Below, piece after piece: positions 43,414 through 54,253 of a stretch of 60,000 nt of DNA (position 1 is its first letter; every line of letters starts with the position of its first letter). The position numbers were made by a program, and so were the translations under genes. The notes below the pieces were generated by a model. It saw nothing but the letters and a program-made list of their open reading frames with translations, did no database searches and was not told the origin of the DNA. The stretch spans positions 21,006,509 to 21,066,508 of the forward strand of contig NC_087064.1 of assembly GCF_963678635.1 (NCBI RefSeq), given 5' to 3'. This DNA is from Symsagittifera roscoffensis (taxonomy: Eukaryota; Xenacoelomorpha; Acoela; Convolutidae).

Positions 43414-45706
43414 ATGGCATCTCGCCTGTGGGATTTTGCGTCTAGCGCAGCAGCTGGCAGCAGCACTACTAGTGGCAGACATCAGAAACAGTCATCTGCC
43501 CAGCATCAGACCCCTCTGAGCAAAGAGGAGAAGGAGGTGGTGGAGACGCTGACGGACATCAAGGACGCCTACAAGGCCAGTCTACTGGAACACAGACAAA
43601 AAGTATGCAAATTTTCCATATTCTGGGGGATGGGGGTTATAATAACGACAGAAAGTTCAAATATATCAATCAAATCAATCAAGTATACCATTATTACAAT
43701 ACTGACTGAATTCTCACTTTTTCAGTTTTTCAAAAATTTTACCATTTGGCGGTTTTTCTGGCATAAAAGGATTTCCCCATTTCTAGGGCTTAAATATTAA
43801 CTTTATAGCTATTTTGCGAACCAAATACGCCTCCTTGTGTAACATTTATTGCATTATTCTGTGTGTTCGGAAAATGTTTTCTACTTATTGCGACCTTTTT
43901 TAATGCCGAAGATTTTTACTTATTGCGATTTTTCGAAGATTTTCTCTGTAAATCATGCCATTTTTTGTAAAATGTCAACCGGCGTGTTTTCTGTTCAGGG
44001 CAAGCACAGCAGTGGTAACAAGGCGGACAACGTGATCAACTTGGCAGACATGAAGTTGTTGATGAAGACGTTGGGGCTGAATGTGAATGTGGAAAGACTG
44101 AAGGAGGTGTTGAGTGTGAGCAGGGCTAAGGATGTCAGACACAGGATAGACTTGGACTTCTTCTCACTTTTGAACCAGTTGGAGGGACTAGTCGAGGTGA
44201 GTAGTTGAATGGACTAGTTTTTCTCACCTACTCTCCATTTACTTATTTGAAAGTTCACCCCTACCATGGTCTATAAGTAGACACAAGGGTGGTAGGGGGC
44301 TTTGGTTGGCTAGGGGGGTCCAATCTCCCCCTTCAAACCGTCCCTGAGTGGACTAATTGAAGGTTTAAAAATATATATAAATGTTGTGCCTAACGAACTT
44401 TCCCAACTTGGAATGGGGACTGGAATTGAACAGATTCTAAAATCATTTAAGCGTTGGTTGACAGTTTGACAGTTTTGTTTGAAGCGTGCTTCTTCTTTCA
44501 AAATACAACGTCTGTTGACAGAAAAAGGACCTGTTTTAGGTTCATCGCAGCTTTTAGCCATAATAAGTGTCATGAATTCCATAAATGTCCTGATTTTAGC
44601 GCCTTATTTAAATTTAGCTACTCTTTTTTTTTAAATTGAAATGCCTTAAATTGTTGTGAAAAAACGGTTGTCCAAAAATCAACCATACTATCAGTCGGAA
44701 AAATCATACCGTTTTTCTGTGGATATACAGGATCCCTACGTGGACAACGAAGTAAGGAGGGCCTTCAGCTCCCTCGAGAGTGACTTGGGGGTGGGGAAGG
44801 GGCAGCTGACGAGGAGACATCTGGTGGGGGTGGTGAGACCCTTCAGCAACTTCATCTCTGAACAGGAAGTGGACGAGATATTCAGGGACATTTGCTCCTC
44901 TGAAGCACCGTCTTCCACAACCACTGATCAAGAAGATAACTATTTCTCAAAAAATCTTTATTCCATCCTCTCCGCTTTTCTGTAGATCCAAAATAAACAA
45001 TGAACCAATGAACCTGCTGATGAACAAATAAACAATTTTCAATGTACCTGCTAGGATTTGGAGTTGTTACAAAAGGCAGAAAAACAGATGTATTCGACTT
45101 CAACACTCGCAAATGAGCTCATTTCATCTTCACTATTTATGCTTCCTTAACATGCATTTAATTCGAAACAGCCCCACAACCTGGTATATAAACTAGGCAA
45201 GGGGGCTGAAAATTTTAATTGGAGTAGGATCAATTAATTCAAAAAATATAGCCTTGTGCATTTTAGCGAAAGAGTGGGTGGTAATCTTACGTCAATATAC
45301 CCAAATTTTGAAAAGGGAGCGCGCCAAAAAAAAGTTTTTGTTCACAAGATTGCATACTATGCCCAGCAGTGCGATTTTGGCTAATGATTCGGCTCAGTAG
45401 TTTCCAGCTAAATTTGGTCTTTTTGGTGCTTAAGGAGAGCTCAGAAAATATATTTGGTCAATGTATGAAGAAAGGTTTTCGGTGTTGCTTGTACGAAATA
45501 CCCCTCCCCCCGTCCCTCTCGAGAAAATCCTGGGATGGTCAGATGGGTGGTGGAAGAAAAGATAATGTTTTGTACTTCAGCTGGACGTGGACGACTTCCT
45601 CTACACTCTGAAGACAACACAGTCAACTGCCGCACAGGCTCAACACAAACAACGACAACAACAGCGACAACAACAACTGCAGCAGCTGCAGAGGAAGAAA
45701 AAGTGA
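43414..45706 (+). CDS. Divergent EF-hand (calmodulin-like) protein, possibly DRC8/EFCAB2-like
   Basis: Exons 43414-43602, 43999-44196, 44731-about 44904 and 45581-45706; the first three and the last are all phase 0. The start MASRLWDFASSAAAGSSTTS precedes a calmodulin-like helix (LSKEEKEVVETLTDIKDAY). Helix-loop-helix pairs follow: INLADMKLLMKTLGLNVNVE, RIDLDFFSLLNQLE, then VRRAFSSLESDLGVGKGQLT, ISEQEVDEIFRDI and LDVDDFLYTLK. The loops lack the usual DxDxDG ligands, so calcium binding is doubtful. The layout recalls dynein regulatory complex subunit 8/EFCAB2 or centrin-like proteins, a guess from order and length only. The C-terminus is a Gln/Lys coiled tail. The exon 3 donor is uncertain: a weak GC donor at 44905 keeps the frame, otherwise translation stops at 44985. 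Confidence 0.65.
44992..45032 (+). terminator. Two polyadenylation signals after the alternative EF-hand stop
   Basis: AATAAA at 44992-44997 and 45027-45032 follow the in-frame stop at 44983-44985, supporting a possible short isoform ending inside exon 3. Confidence 0.4.
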
Positions 45707-46661
45707 AAGTGAAAACAAATGGAGACCAAAATCATAGGCAAAACATGGAGCCACGAGAAAACCTATCTTATGTCTATAATAACTTAATCATACATAATGT
45801 AGTATTGCATACTATACACTAACTTGAGACTTAACCTAGTCTTTCCGACTTCTTAAGCACCAGTCCGATTTAAATATTTCTATCAAGAATGGACTCACAT
45901 TTTCCCCTAATATTAAAGAAACCAGGTACCACAAATAATCAACGGATTGGATTGAATAACATATCATGTTGAAGCCCTTTCATTCGTGACTCAAATGTCA
46001 TTGAAAAGTTTTCAGAAATTTTTTTTCTCAGTGTCGAGAAAAACCGGTTTGAAATTTTTTGAGTTTTCGTTTACTTTCAAGCGAGCAAAGCGATCCAGTA
46101 ACAATCAGATCATTATTTATGATTAATTTTTTTCTTAGACCTTCGGGCTAAAAAAATAAAAAATAGAAAACTAGTTACGGTTGTAAAAATTTGTGGTTCT
46201 TTGCTATTAGATCTTTGGTTAGAAACTTTGGTTAGAACTCAGTGGTTAGAAATAGTATTTTTTTTTATAAAATTTTTTTGTTATGCAGATTTGTGTTTTA
46301 AAAAATGCAGATTTGTGATTGTATTTTTTTGGATGTTTTCTGTGAAAACCTGGACTACATTGTAGTAGAAAAAAGTAAAAATTTGCCTGCAAATTGCAAT
46401 GTTTGCAATTTTAGAAGAAGCAATTTTGTCGTGGGAGGTCACACGGGTAACTATATTTTGAAAGATAACCCTCATTTACAACTATCTTGCGAGATCTCAC
46501 AAAATAGAAAACCTCCATCAATAAAGCTATAGAGTTAACTTTTCGCACCTTTTTTGTCTTAGCCATTCAATTTTGACTTCAATTTACGACGAGAGTTTAA
46601 TTCATTCTCACCCTTAGTATCGTTTCAAGAAGCCCAGTATGCCATCATCAAGTTTTATTCA
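45707..46661. repeat. Intergenic DNA with a family S copy
   Basis: Contains a family S module at about 45965-46110 (gaagccctttcattcg, tctcagtgtcgagaaaaaccgg, aagcgagcaaagcg). The promoter of the protease gene should lie toward the right end. No gene is seen. Confidence 0.4.
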
Positions 46662-46847
46662 TTGAAACTGCGTAACCAACTCATAATAATGAAAAGTTAT
46701 CTCTTCATTCGCATTTTACTTAATGTAATTCTTATCACAGGATATGATTCTTTCAAGACAGTTTTAAGAAGTTCCGACCAGCCGGAAACCTTCATTAGTA
46801 ATGAAATTGAACATACTTCTGGATTGGATGAACGTTCGTCTGGTCAG
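46662..46847 (+). CDS. Serine protease exon 1 (signal peptide)
   Basis: Signal peptide and part of the pro-region, ending ERSSGQ. The donor is CAG|gtaact, phase 0. Two in-frame ATGs (46662 and 46689); the second sits closer to the hydrophobic core. Confidence 0.8.
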
Positions 46848-49800
46848 GTAACTGGGAAAAAGTGGAGTTGAAAAAAAAATCGAAAACCGAAACAGGGATA
46901 ACCGGCTGCTGTGCAAGTAGAACAGAATATTCCAACCATATACTCTTAAAAAAACTTTGTATTTTGTAGAAGTTAAAAGCATGGTCGTAAAGTTTTCGAA
47001 GGTTGTTTGAAAGATCTTTCAAAACTTTGAAAGTTCTTTATTTTTTTTTTCAAATTAGTGTAGTTTTTGTTTTTGTTTTTTAGATAAAATGATTGGACGA
47101 AAACCTAGATCTTAGGCATTTTCGAAAGTCATAGTAAAAGTGTTTATTCCCAAAGCGGCGTTAAAATAACTCCGCAAAATAGTTTTATTTGAGTAAAACT
47201 AAAGTGTAACGGCTTATCCTTCTTTAATAAACCTGCTCGCTTGCTTTACTCGCTCGAAATTACTGAAACTCAAAAAGTTTACAGCAGTTTTTCTCAAGAC
47301 CGGTACATTTTTTTGAAAGTTTTCAAATCAGGGCTGAAAGCGCTTGAGTAAGATATGTCATTTCAACCTTTCCGACAATTTTTTGCGGTAATTAGACCAA
47401 AATTTAAAAACATTCGAACGTTTTTTTCTCGACACTGAAAATTGTTCGAATCACGGCTGAAAGGGCTTCAATGTGAAATATCATTTGAATCACTCAGCTG
47501 ATTATTTGTGCTGCTTAATTTTACACCCGAATAAAAAGTTCCATCCCTTTTTCAATGGTCGGAGCAAAAACACAAACCGAAAAAAATTTAAATCTAATCA
47601 AAAATAATTTTAACACTCGCTTTCTTTTATTTTTGTTGCAGTGACCAAAAATTTATGAGCTCATGCTTAATTTTAAAAATTTTGCAGGTTGTCTCAAATG
47701 GTTCCAACTTGCATGATCAGAAATTTTCTTTCAATTCTGATTCACCGGGCATGGCCATCATAAACGGAAATAATTCTCCTGACAGACCCTTCTACGTGCA
47801 GTTAATAATGAAAAATAGTCGGGGTGTCTACTACATTTGTGGGGGTAGTGTGATTGGTGAAAGGTGGGTGTTGACAGCAGCACATTGTCTCTTCAATATG
47901 GGTGAGTTGCAAGTTTGCTTTTCCAAACAAAAAAGTGTATTTTCTGAATTTGAGAAGTATAAAACAGAATTTATTCATCAACAAATTCTTGAAACATTGC
48001 AAACTCTCAATTAAAAACGTTATAAGAGTGCAAAATGAACTTGATTTTAAAATTCAGGTTAATTAGTGTAGATGCGAAAAAACTGCAAAAATATCAGCCC
48101 AGAAAATTTTTTATTGACTTCATATTGAGAAAACTAGATTTGATCGCGTCTTTACTCATCACAGCTGAATATTTTTACTGCTGGTGCTATTTGTTTAGCG
48201 ACCGTCGATGTCAATGTAGGAGATTTCACAAAAGAGGGCAGTTCGAAAAAATCTATTGCTGCATCGATCCTGATTCCGCATGAAAAGTAAGTTACGTTCT
48301 AAATGGAGACATAGTGGAGACTCCTGTTGACCATCTCGCTCGCTTCTATGGTGCTAGTATCGAATATCTACACCTAATTGAGCTAATCCAGCACTTAAGA
48401 ATTAATGGTTAACATGACTGATCGTTAATTTAAGCCTAGTTTATTAATTTTGCGAAAAAAAGGCCTGGCAGAGGTGAAAGTAACAGCCTTTGATTGAAGA
48501 CTCTGGAAACGCACTTGTAAAAGCGTTTACGGCAACTCGTTCAAAATCTAGAAAGATCCTCAATGGTCGTGCGTTATCAGAGACAGAAGTGATGGCTTTC
48601 AGGAATTTTGAATACGTCTGTTCAGTTTTGTTTGGCAGTAGAGCATAAAGGCATGGTGGGTAAAATCCACCGATTTGAATATGAATGGTATAAAGCTGGT
48701 AAAATTGCATTGGGCAAGTTTTGAATGTACCGTCGCAAAGCCAAAGAGAATTGTGAACTCGGAGGGCATGAACATTATCTCGATCACCGAAAATCAAAAT
48801 TCGCTCTGGATCCATAACTCCTCTGTCGAATAAACAGAAATCAGAATATTCCGTCGGAATTAAGAAATTCCTGTCTTTAATGATCGGCAAGGACGGGACC
48901 AAGTTCCGTTTCTGGCGGTTTAGAGTTCTGTTTATTGCTGCACGACTGGGCAAGGATAATTGAACAGCTTTCTCATCAGTTACTTCCTGGAGACAAGTGG
49001 CAATTATACTACTATTAACAGGTACAATTTGCTGCCTGGCCTCTTTTTTCATTTGATGCATGATCTGGTTTGCCTCAATTTTCCCAGGTCTAACATCGTG
49101 GCTGTGCTCATTTTTTGTTGAGACGAGTTCATCTCCTGCTGTGACGGCGAGCATGCGGTATTTGTGTGAGCTGTATCTTGCGCATCTCCAGTGCTCAGTA
49201 GTTTTTGTGAAATCGTGTCCGTCAATAATTAGCGTTCGTTTGTTTCGTTGAGATATTCCCCACGTAAGTTGACTCATAGTATTTATGTTGAAGTATTTAT
49301 CTTGAAGTATTTATGTGGATGTTTAAGAACGAAATGGTAAACAATGAAGCAAAATTAAAGAATGTTTCATTTTGTTTCAAAGGCGCTAATTGTGGATTAT
49401 TGTCAAAGTTTGACGTGTAATTATCAAAAATTATGGTTTTTTAGGCTCAGCTTCGAATTTTTTCGATTAGAGTCTTTTGTTATCTCGAAACGAATCCAGT
49501 GTACATTAGCACTTGCTGGTCCTCAATTTGAACATCAATGAATCAAGTAAAAGTGTTAAGTATGGGATAAAACGGCATAGGACAAAATATCATGTGGGGC
49601 AAGTTGGCATAGGACAAGTTGCCATGTAGGGCAAGTTAGTATAGGACAATTTGACTTGGGGCAAATAGTCCTGACACCGTACTTTCAGATGTCCTTAGAA
49701 GTTTCGTTGCCTCGAGCGGATTTATGGATTTTAAACAAGCATACTCGCTTGCCAATCCAAAGATTTCAGATCATGCGCTGTCAATGTTTTTGTTAAATGG

Positions 49801-52585
49801 GTCTATTTAAAAAAACATTCCAGGCATATACATTATTCATTTTCTACGGAAATTGGAACAACAAAACTGTGAGCCTTCAAAATTTTGTAAGAAAGTTGTG
49901 ACTTTTAAGTTGTAAGGATAATTTTCTTTTAGTCAACCTATGTTTTTGATCTTGAAATTTTTTTACCCTTAAGCAGATTAGAAGGCTAATTTTTTGTTTG
50001 ATTTCATAAACTTTTTAAGCAATTCAATGACAATTTTGCGCGATTTTGCTACTGAATAGCAGTTCTGACGCTCTATGCAAAAAAAAACAGCCAAAGCCGA
50101 AAAAACAGAATGCAAAAATAGCCAAAAACAAGAGCTGGTAATCTCTAGCTTTTGTTTTTGTCTATTTGCTTTTGCATAATTCGGCCTTTTGTGGTTGGCT
50201 TTTGTATGCAAAAAGCGTCAGGTTGGGTTTTTTCTGGCTTTACTTTAAAAAATTATAAATAAACTCTTTTTGTGGGCAATGTTTTCTTTTCGCTTCAGAT
50301 TAAAACTGTTTGTGCTACCAGACGTAAGAGATTTCAATTATTCCATATTGCATTGCTTAAGGTATACCTTGCTCTTTCATAATTAATTGTTTTTGTTCCG
50401 ACTTTCGATACGAAAGTAACGGAATATTTGTGCTCGGTGTGGGTTTTTTTTTCTTCAGACAAATTTCGACTTTTTAACTAGCCATTTTTGACGGAATTTT
50501 TCGAAAGGTATTGTTGTCCTGAGCTCAAAATTGAAAAGATATTTCACTTGTGATCATTTTTTGTAAAGTTATGAGGGTTTAAATATTGCCATTTTGGCCA
50601 ATTTGGGACAATTAACGCGCGATATATTTCGCGCTATTAACGCGTAAGCGGAGAGTTAATCCGTCTTAGAAATTGTTCCGATTTGGTTAAAAGAAGCTTA
50701 TTCGCCATAATTGGTTTGTTACAAGGAGCAAAGTCTATCCTTTTGTACTTGTTGTATGGCGTGTGGGGTGATGATTTTCATTAAAAAAATTCAAATTTTA
50801 GAAAAAATTTTTTTTTCATTTTATTTTTTCTTATATTTAATTTTTTTATGTTATTACTGCTCCATAAACCTTAAAAGGCAGTCGGAACATTCAGGGCTTT
50901 GCCCTGATACGAGCAGTCTTGTTACATTATAAAATGAAAAGTTCGAAACTTACAGTTTGGGCATTTCTTCTCGACGTCTTTTTCCAAAGAATTGGTTCCG
51001 AATTTCATTGTTGCGACTTACAAAGAAAGTAATGGAATACTTGTGGTCGAGGTAGTTTATTTTTTCAAGATAATTGGAGTTTTTAACAAGCCATTTTGGT
51101 GTGTCGAGCTCAATTTTGAAAAGATATTCAAAAATTTGAACTTTAAAACGAGTGTAATTTTTTTGTTAACTCATGAGGGTTTGAAAATTGCCGGCTTCAT
51201 CTATTTGGGATAATTGTTTCATGATAACTTTTGTGCTATTAACGCGTAAGCAAAATTTTTTAGGTTGATATCAGGCATGTTAGATGTTCTTCAGCAAACA
51301 GCTGCAAAAACTTTGGTCTGCGCAACCTTTGCTACTGATGCAGCAACAAACTTTTCTGCTTAGTTATGCCGGAGGAGACTTTCAGTATGACATTGGGCTG
51401 ATCAGAACAAAAGAATACATTCCTCGAGCCCGAATGATTCCCCTGTGTCGAAGAAGATACCGCTCCAAAAGAGTGACGATGGGCGTATGTGGTATGGGCT
51501 CCACAATTATGGATAGATATGAATTTAGTTCACCATCAGTTCTAATGGAAACTGTCTTGCATGAGAAGTAAGAAGTCAAAAATTTGAATTGTGCTCCCGG
51601 GTTGACCTCCATACACCGAAAATGCTTATCATACAATTCCATACATCAAGTGTGTGGGAAAATGCTTGTCATACAATTTTCTTACATTTTCTAAAAATGG
51701 TTGAAAACTGGTATAAACTCATTTCTGTGGCTGTTTGATTCTAATAAAACAATCTGGTGATAAAAAACGGAGGTTTTCGTTTATGAAAAAAATGCTTATC
51801 CTACAATTCCCATATATGGAAATTGTATGACTGGCATTTTTTTTTGGTGGCGACGCGAAGTAATTTTGAAAATTTAGCCAAATTTTTTTTTTTTCAACAG
51901 CAACTTTCAGGTCGTTTGCTATGCATCGTAAATGCAAGACCGTCCAACCTTTGGTGTTTTGAGTAACCAAGGTCTTTGTCACTTGTGTTCGGTTGCAACT
52001 ACAACCGAAAATTTTTCAGAAACTAAATTTAGAAAGAAAAAATCAAAATTTTTGGTTTATGGGAAAACACCTATCATACAATTTTCATATATGGAAAAAT
52101 GCTTATCATAGAGTTTTCATACAATTTTCTGTACGTATGGAATTGTATGAAATTGTATGACAAGAAGTTTCTCATATATGGAAATTGTATGATAAGAAGT
52201 TTTGGTCAACCCGGGCTGTAAGATTTAACAAGATTTCAATTTTTTGGAGTTTAGCTGTATTAAAAGTTTACAAGATTGGTGGGAACATAACTTCGAGGTC
52301 TTTTCTTTTACTATTTCTCAAAATAATAATTTCAGCCCTCAATGTCCCGGAGAATTTTTCATATGCACCCATGGAGCCCACAATGAAGAACATAGGGCCA
52401 CGTGTCAAGGCGACTCGGGAGGTCCACTCTATGTCATGGACCGTCATGACCAGCCATATTGCCTCTATGGAATTGTTAGCAATGGAGTCTTCAACGAAAC
52501 TTCCGTGTGCTTTGGCGACTCAGTTTTTGTCAGTGGGCCTCACTATTATGAATGGATACGAAACGTTATGTACCGATATTTTTGA
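46662..52585 (+). CDS. Secreted S1-family (chymotrypsin-fold) serine protease
   Basis: Exons 46662-46847, 47688-47901, 48199-48286, 51364-51567 and 52336-52585, with all phases consistent; the product is 313 residues. ATG 46689 gives an equally good, cleaner signal peptide (MKSYLFIRILLNVILITG) and 304 residues. After a short pro-region comes the catalytic domain, starting near MAIINGNNSPDRPFYVQL rather than the usual IVGG. The triad is intact: His in WVLTAAHC, Asp in YDIGLIR, Ser in CQGDSGGPL. The residue six before the Ser (chymotrypsin 189) is Ala, so it should not be trypsin-like. GIVSNG supplies the usual 214-216 strand. A role in extracellular proteolysis is known for the family; the substrate is unknown. 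Introns 3 and 4 hold transposons. Confidence 0.92.
47688..47901 (+). CDS. Serine protease exon 2 (catalytic His)
   Basis: Starts after tttgcag and carries the domain start and YICGGSVIGERWVLTAAHCL with the catalytic histidine. Phase 0 to 1. Confidence 0.93.
48199..48286 (+). CDS. Serine protease exon 3
   Basis: Encodes VDVNVGDFTKEG through ASILIPHEK, the strand-loop segment before the catalytic aspartate. It is 88 bases, phase 1 to 2. Confidence 0.85.
48444..49277 (-). mobile_element. FLYWCH/MULE transposase relic, antisense in protease intron 3
   Basis: A 277-residue open frame. The N-terminal part resembles a FLYWCH-type zinc finger (HWRC...NEHSHDV), but the second zinc cysteine looks replaced. 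The C-terminal part matches MULE-type transposase cores: LWLCDGTFKTCPMQFYQLYT, an Asp in the DGTF motif, LPNKTEQTY, FLDFERVAVNAF and IKGCYFHLCQAF. The frame stops just after FHLCQ, so the rest of the transposase (including the distal catalytic Glu region) is missing. No terminal inverted repeats were found. It could be a decayed Mutator-like element or a host-captured fragment, but its intronic antisense position favours a relic. Confidence 0.82.
49574..49669. repeat. 32-bp tandem repeat, three copies
   Basis: Copies start at 49574, 49606 and 49638 and share ggcataggacaa then catgtggggcaagtt. The array lies upstream (5' side) of the antisense MULE frame and may belong to that element. Confidence 0.75.
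50077..50213. repeat. Imperfect inverted repeat (fold-back)
   Basis: Arms of about 65 bp (50077-50139 and 50148-50213), A-rich and then T-rich, pair around a centre near tggtaatc. Shared words include ttttgtttttg against caaaaacaaa and cggccttttg against a degenerate partner. Confidence 0.5.
50395..51252 (+). repeat. Two direct copies of a family S-like repeat
   Basis: 50395-50655 and 50990-51252 share gttccgac, aaagtaa-tggaat-cttgtg, gagctcaattttgaaaagatat, atgagggttt and gctattaacgcgtaagc. They are about 260 bp each and lie about 600 bp apart in protease intron 3. Confidence 0.6.
51364..51567 (+). CDS. Serine protease exon 4 (catalytic Asp)
   Basis: Starts after ctgcttag. The split codon gives HEN then YAGGDFQYDIGLIRTKEYIP with the catalytic aspartate, and ends LMETVLHEK. 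Phase 2 to 2. Confidence 0.92.
51596..52215. mobile_element. Fold-back MITE with CCCGGGTTGACC termini in protease intron 4
   Basis: The ends CCCGGGTTGACC (51596-51607) and GGTCAACCCGGG (52204-52215) are perfect 12-bp inverted repeats. Subterminal palindromes built from CATACAATT and AATTGTATG around CCATATATGG recur at least four times inside. No coding potential. The target duplication is unclear, so the superfamily is not assigned. Confidence 0.75.
52336..52585 (+). CDS. Serine protease exon 5 (catalytic Ser)
   Basis: Starts after aatttcag. Carries CQGDSGGPLYVMDRHDQPYC, LYGIVSNG and a C-terminal helix EWIRNVMYRYF before the TGA at 52583-52585. Confidence 0.95.
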
Positions 52586-52630
52586 ATGTATGTCTAAAAG
52601 ATATCTTGAATAGTATCGATTACCTTCCCA

Positions 52631-52636
52631 AATAAA
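52631..52636 (+). terminator. Polyadenylation signal of the serine protease gene
   Basis: AATAAA 46 bases after the stop codon, a normal spacing. Confidence 0.6.
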
Positions 52637-52639
52637 ATC

Positions 52640-53690
52640 AAATTATAAGAACTGGTAATGCAAATTTCGGCTGTTTCAACCTATCCAGACACACGCATTT
52701 AAAAATTGGATTAATATTTGTCCATATAATGTAAAACCTTGAATGCTTTGACAACCCTCTATTTCCAATCACGAGCTTTTTGGCTTCGAAAATCTTTAAA
52801 AATACTTTGAAAAAGTTATTACCTACAAGCTAAAATTGATACCAAGTGATATAATTAGCACGCCGTAACGTATTCATGTGAGCAAATAACTTGCCTCAGT
52901 TCAAATTGTTACAACTTATTATGCCGCTTATGCATTAATAGAACGAAAAATGCCACCATTAATTGTCCCAATATGAATTATAGTTGTCAAATTAGTCCCA
53001 GCTTTGAAACTTTCCAACTTTGTGATAATCGAATACAGGTGAAAAATATTTTGAAAGGGAACCCCGGGCAACATTATTTTCAGATTGTATAAAGGAACTC
53101 CGTAGACAGGTCTTAGTTCAAAAGTCATGAATTAGCTGAATGAAAAAAAAACATTCCAAACAAAAACATTTCGCGATTTTTGCGAATGCAGCGTCATCTG
53201 ATTTAGCACGAAGTTTATTTTGAATTGAACTTCAAGGCAAAAATAAAAACATTTTGAAGAAACATTACTCGAAATTGGGCCTAATCGCAAAAATGATTTT
53301 GTTTGAATTCTTTGGATTTTGTTCAAATCGGTATAAAGTTGTTCAAAAAAATCAAGTTTGTTCAATTCGCTTTTATTTTCTGCGGCGTATTCAAATCAAA
53401 ACATTAAAAAAACTTGTTTAATGAATTTTCTGTCAACTTCGTCAGACATGGCGCTAAAAATTCATAAACAAGCTTATACTGATGGCTTTTACAGAAAAAA
53501 CTAAAGTAGCTGAAATTTATAATTTCCTTTATCTCAAACGGGTTTCGTTTGAGACAATAACGAAGAGGACAAAAATTTCTTAGAACTTAACGAGCAATTA
53601 TTGACGCAATTTATTTTGTGAAACTAGATTTCAAGATTCACCCTGAAGTTGTTTCAATTAATTAAGTTTAAAATTAAGAAGAAAAACAGC
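52640..53690. other. Intergenic DNA between the protease gene and the LTR element
   Basis: AT-rich, no coding signal. The left end of the downstream element's 3' LTR should lie near the right edge but is not visible as a clear boundary. Confidence 0.35.
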
Positions 53691-53699
53691 GTTACGTGG

Positions 53700-53966
53700 T
53701 CCACCACTAATAAACTATTTTAATTCTATGGTTCTATGTGTACAAAGTATGTACATAAGCTTAAAGGTTAAAACGTTAAAAGGAAGTAGTTGAATTAAGA
53801 ACGTTAAAAAAGGACAACTGAACTTCCGTTCATATCGACCGATGGTCGTAACTAAACTGGTATTAATTAAAATACCGAAGGTCATTATAAGATACTAAAA
53901 ACAAATCACAACATTTCCCACCGGGAAAAAAATCAAACTGCAACTAACTATATAACTCTATATACA
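53700..53966 (-). repeat. Probable 3' LTR of the Ty3/Gypsy element
   Basis: Immediately after the polypurine tract the reverse strand reads TGTATATAG, a plausible LTR start. The distal boundary is not defined because the 5' LTR lies outside the window, so the left coordinate is a guess. Confidence 0.4.
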
Positions 53967-53989
53967 CCCTTCCCCCCCCCCCCCCCCCC
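53967..53989 (-). promoter_or_regulatory. Polypurine tract for plus-strand priming
   Basis: Eighteen C bases at 53972-53989 followed on the lower side by ttccc give, on the reverse strand, a long G run then AAGGG. Its position after the last coding frame and before a TG start fits the LTR element's polypurine tract. Confidence 0.6.
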
Positions 53990-54253
53990 GAAAATGGAAG
54001 AATTTTACAAACTGCGCCCAGAGGGTAAATATACAGAAGCAAAATAAGATCCACAATTGAAAGTGAATGTAGCAATTGTACAGGGTGGCTATACAGAATT
54101 ACAAAATTTACAGCATACGGTAACTAACTAGATAAAACTAATCCGCAACATGTACATTAACATGTACAACTGTATCTACAGGTAAAATTAAAAAGTCCGG
54201 CGGTAAAATATGGTTTACAGAACTGTTTTGTTAAGTTTGAATTGATATGTCGA

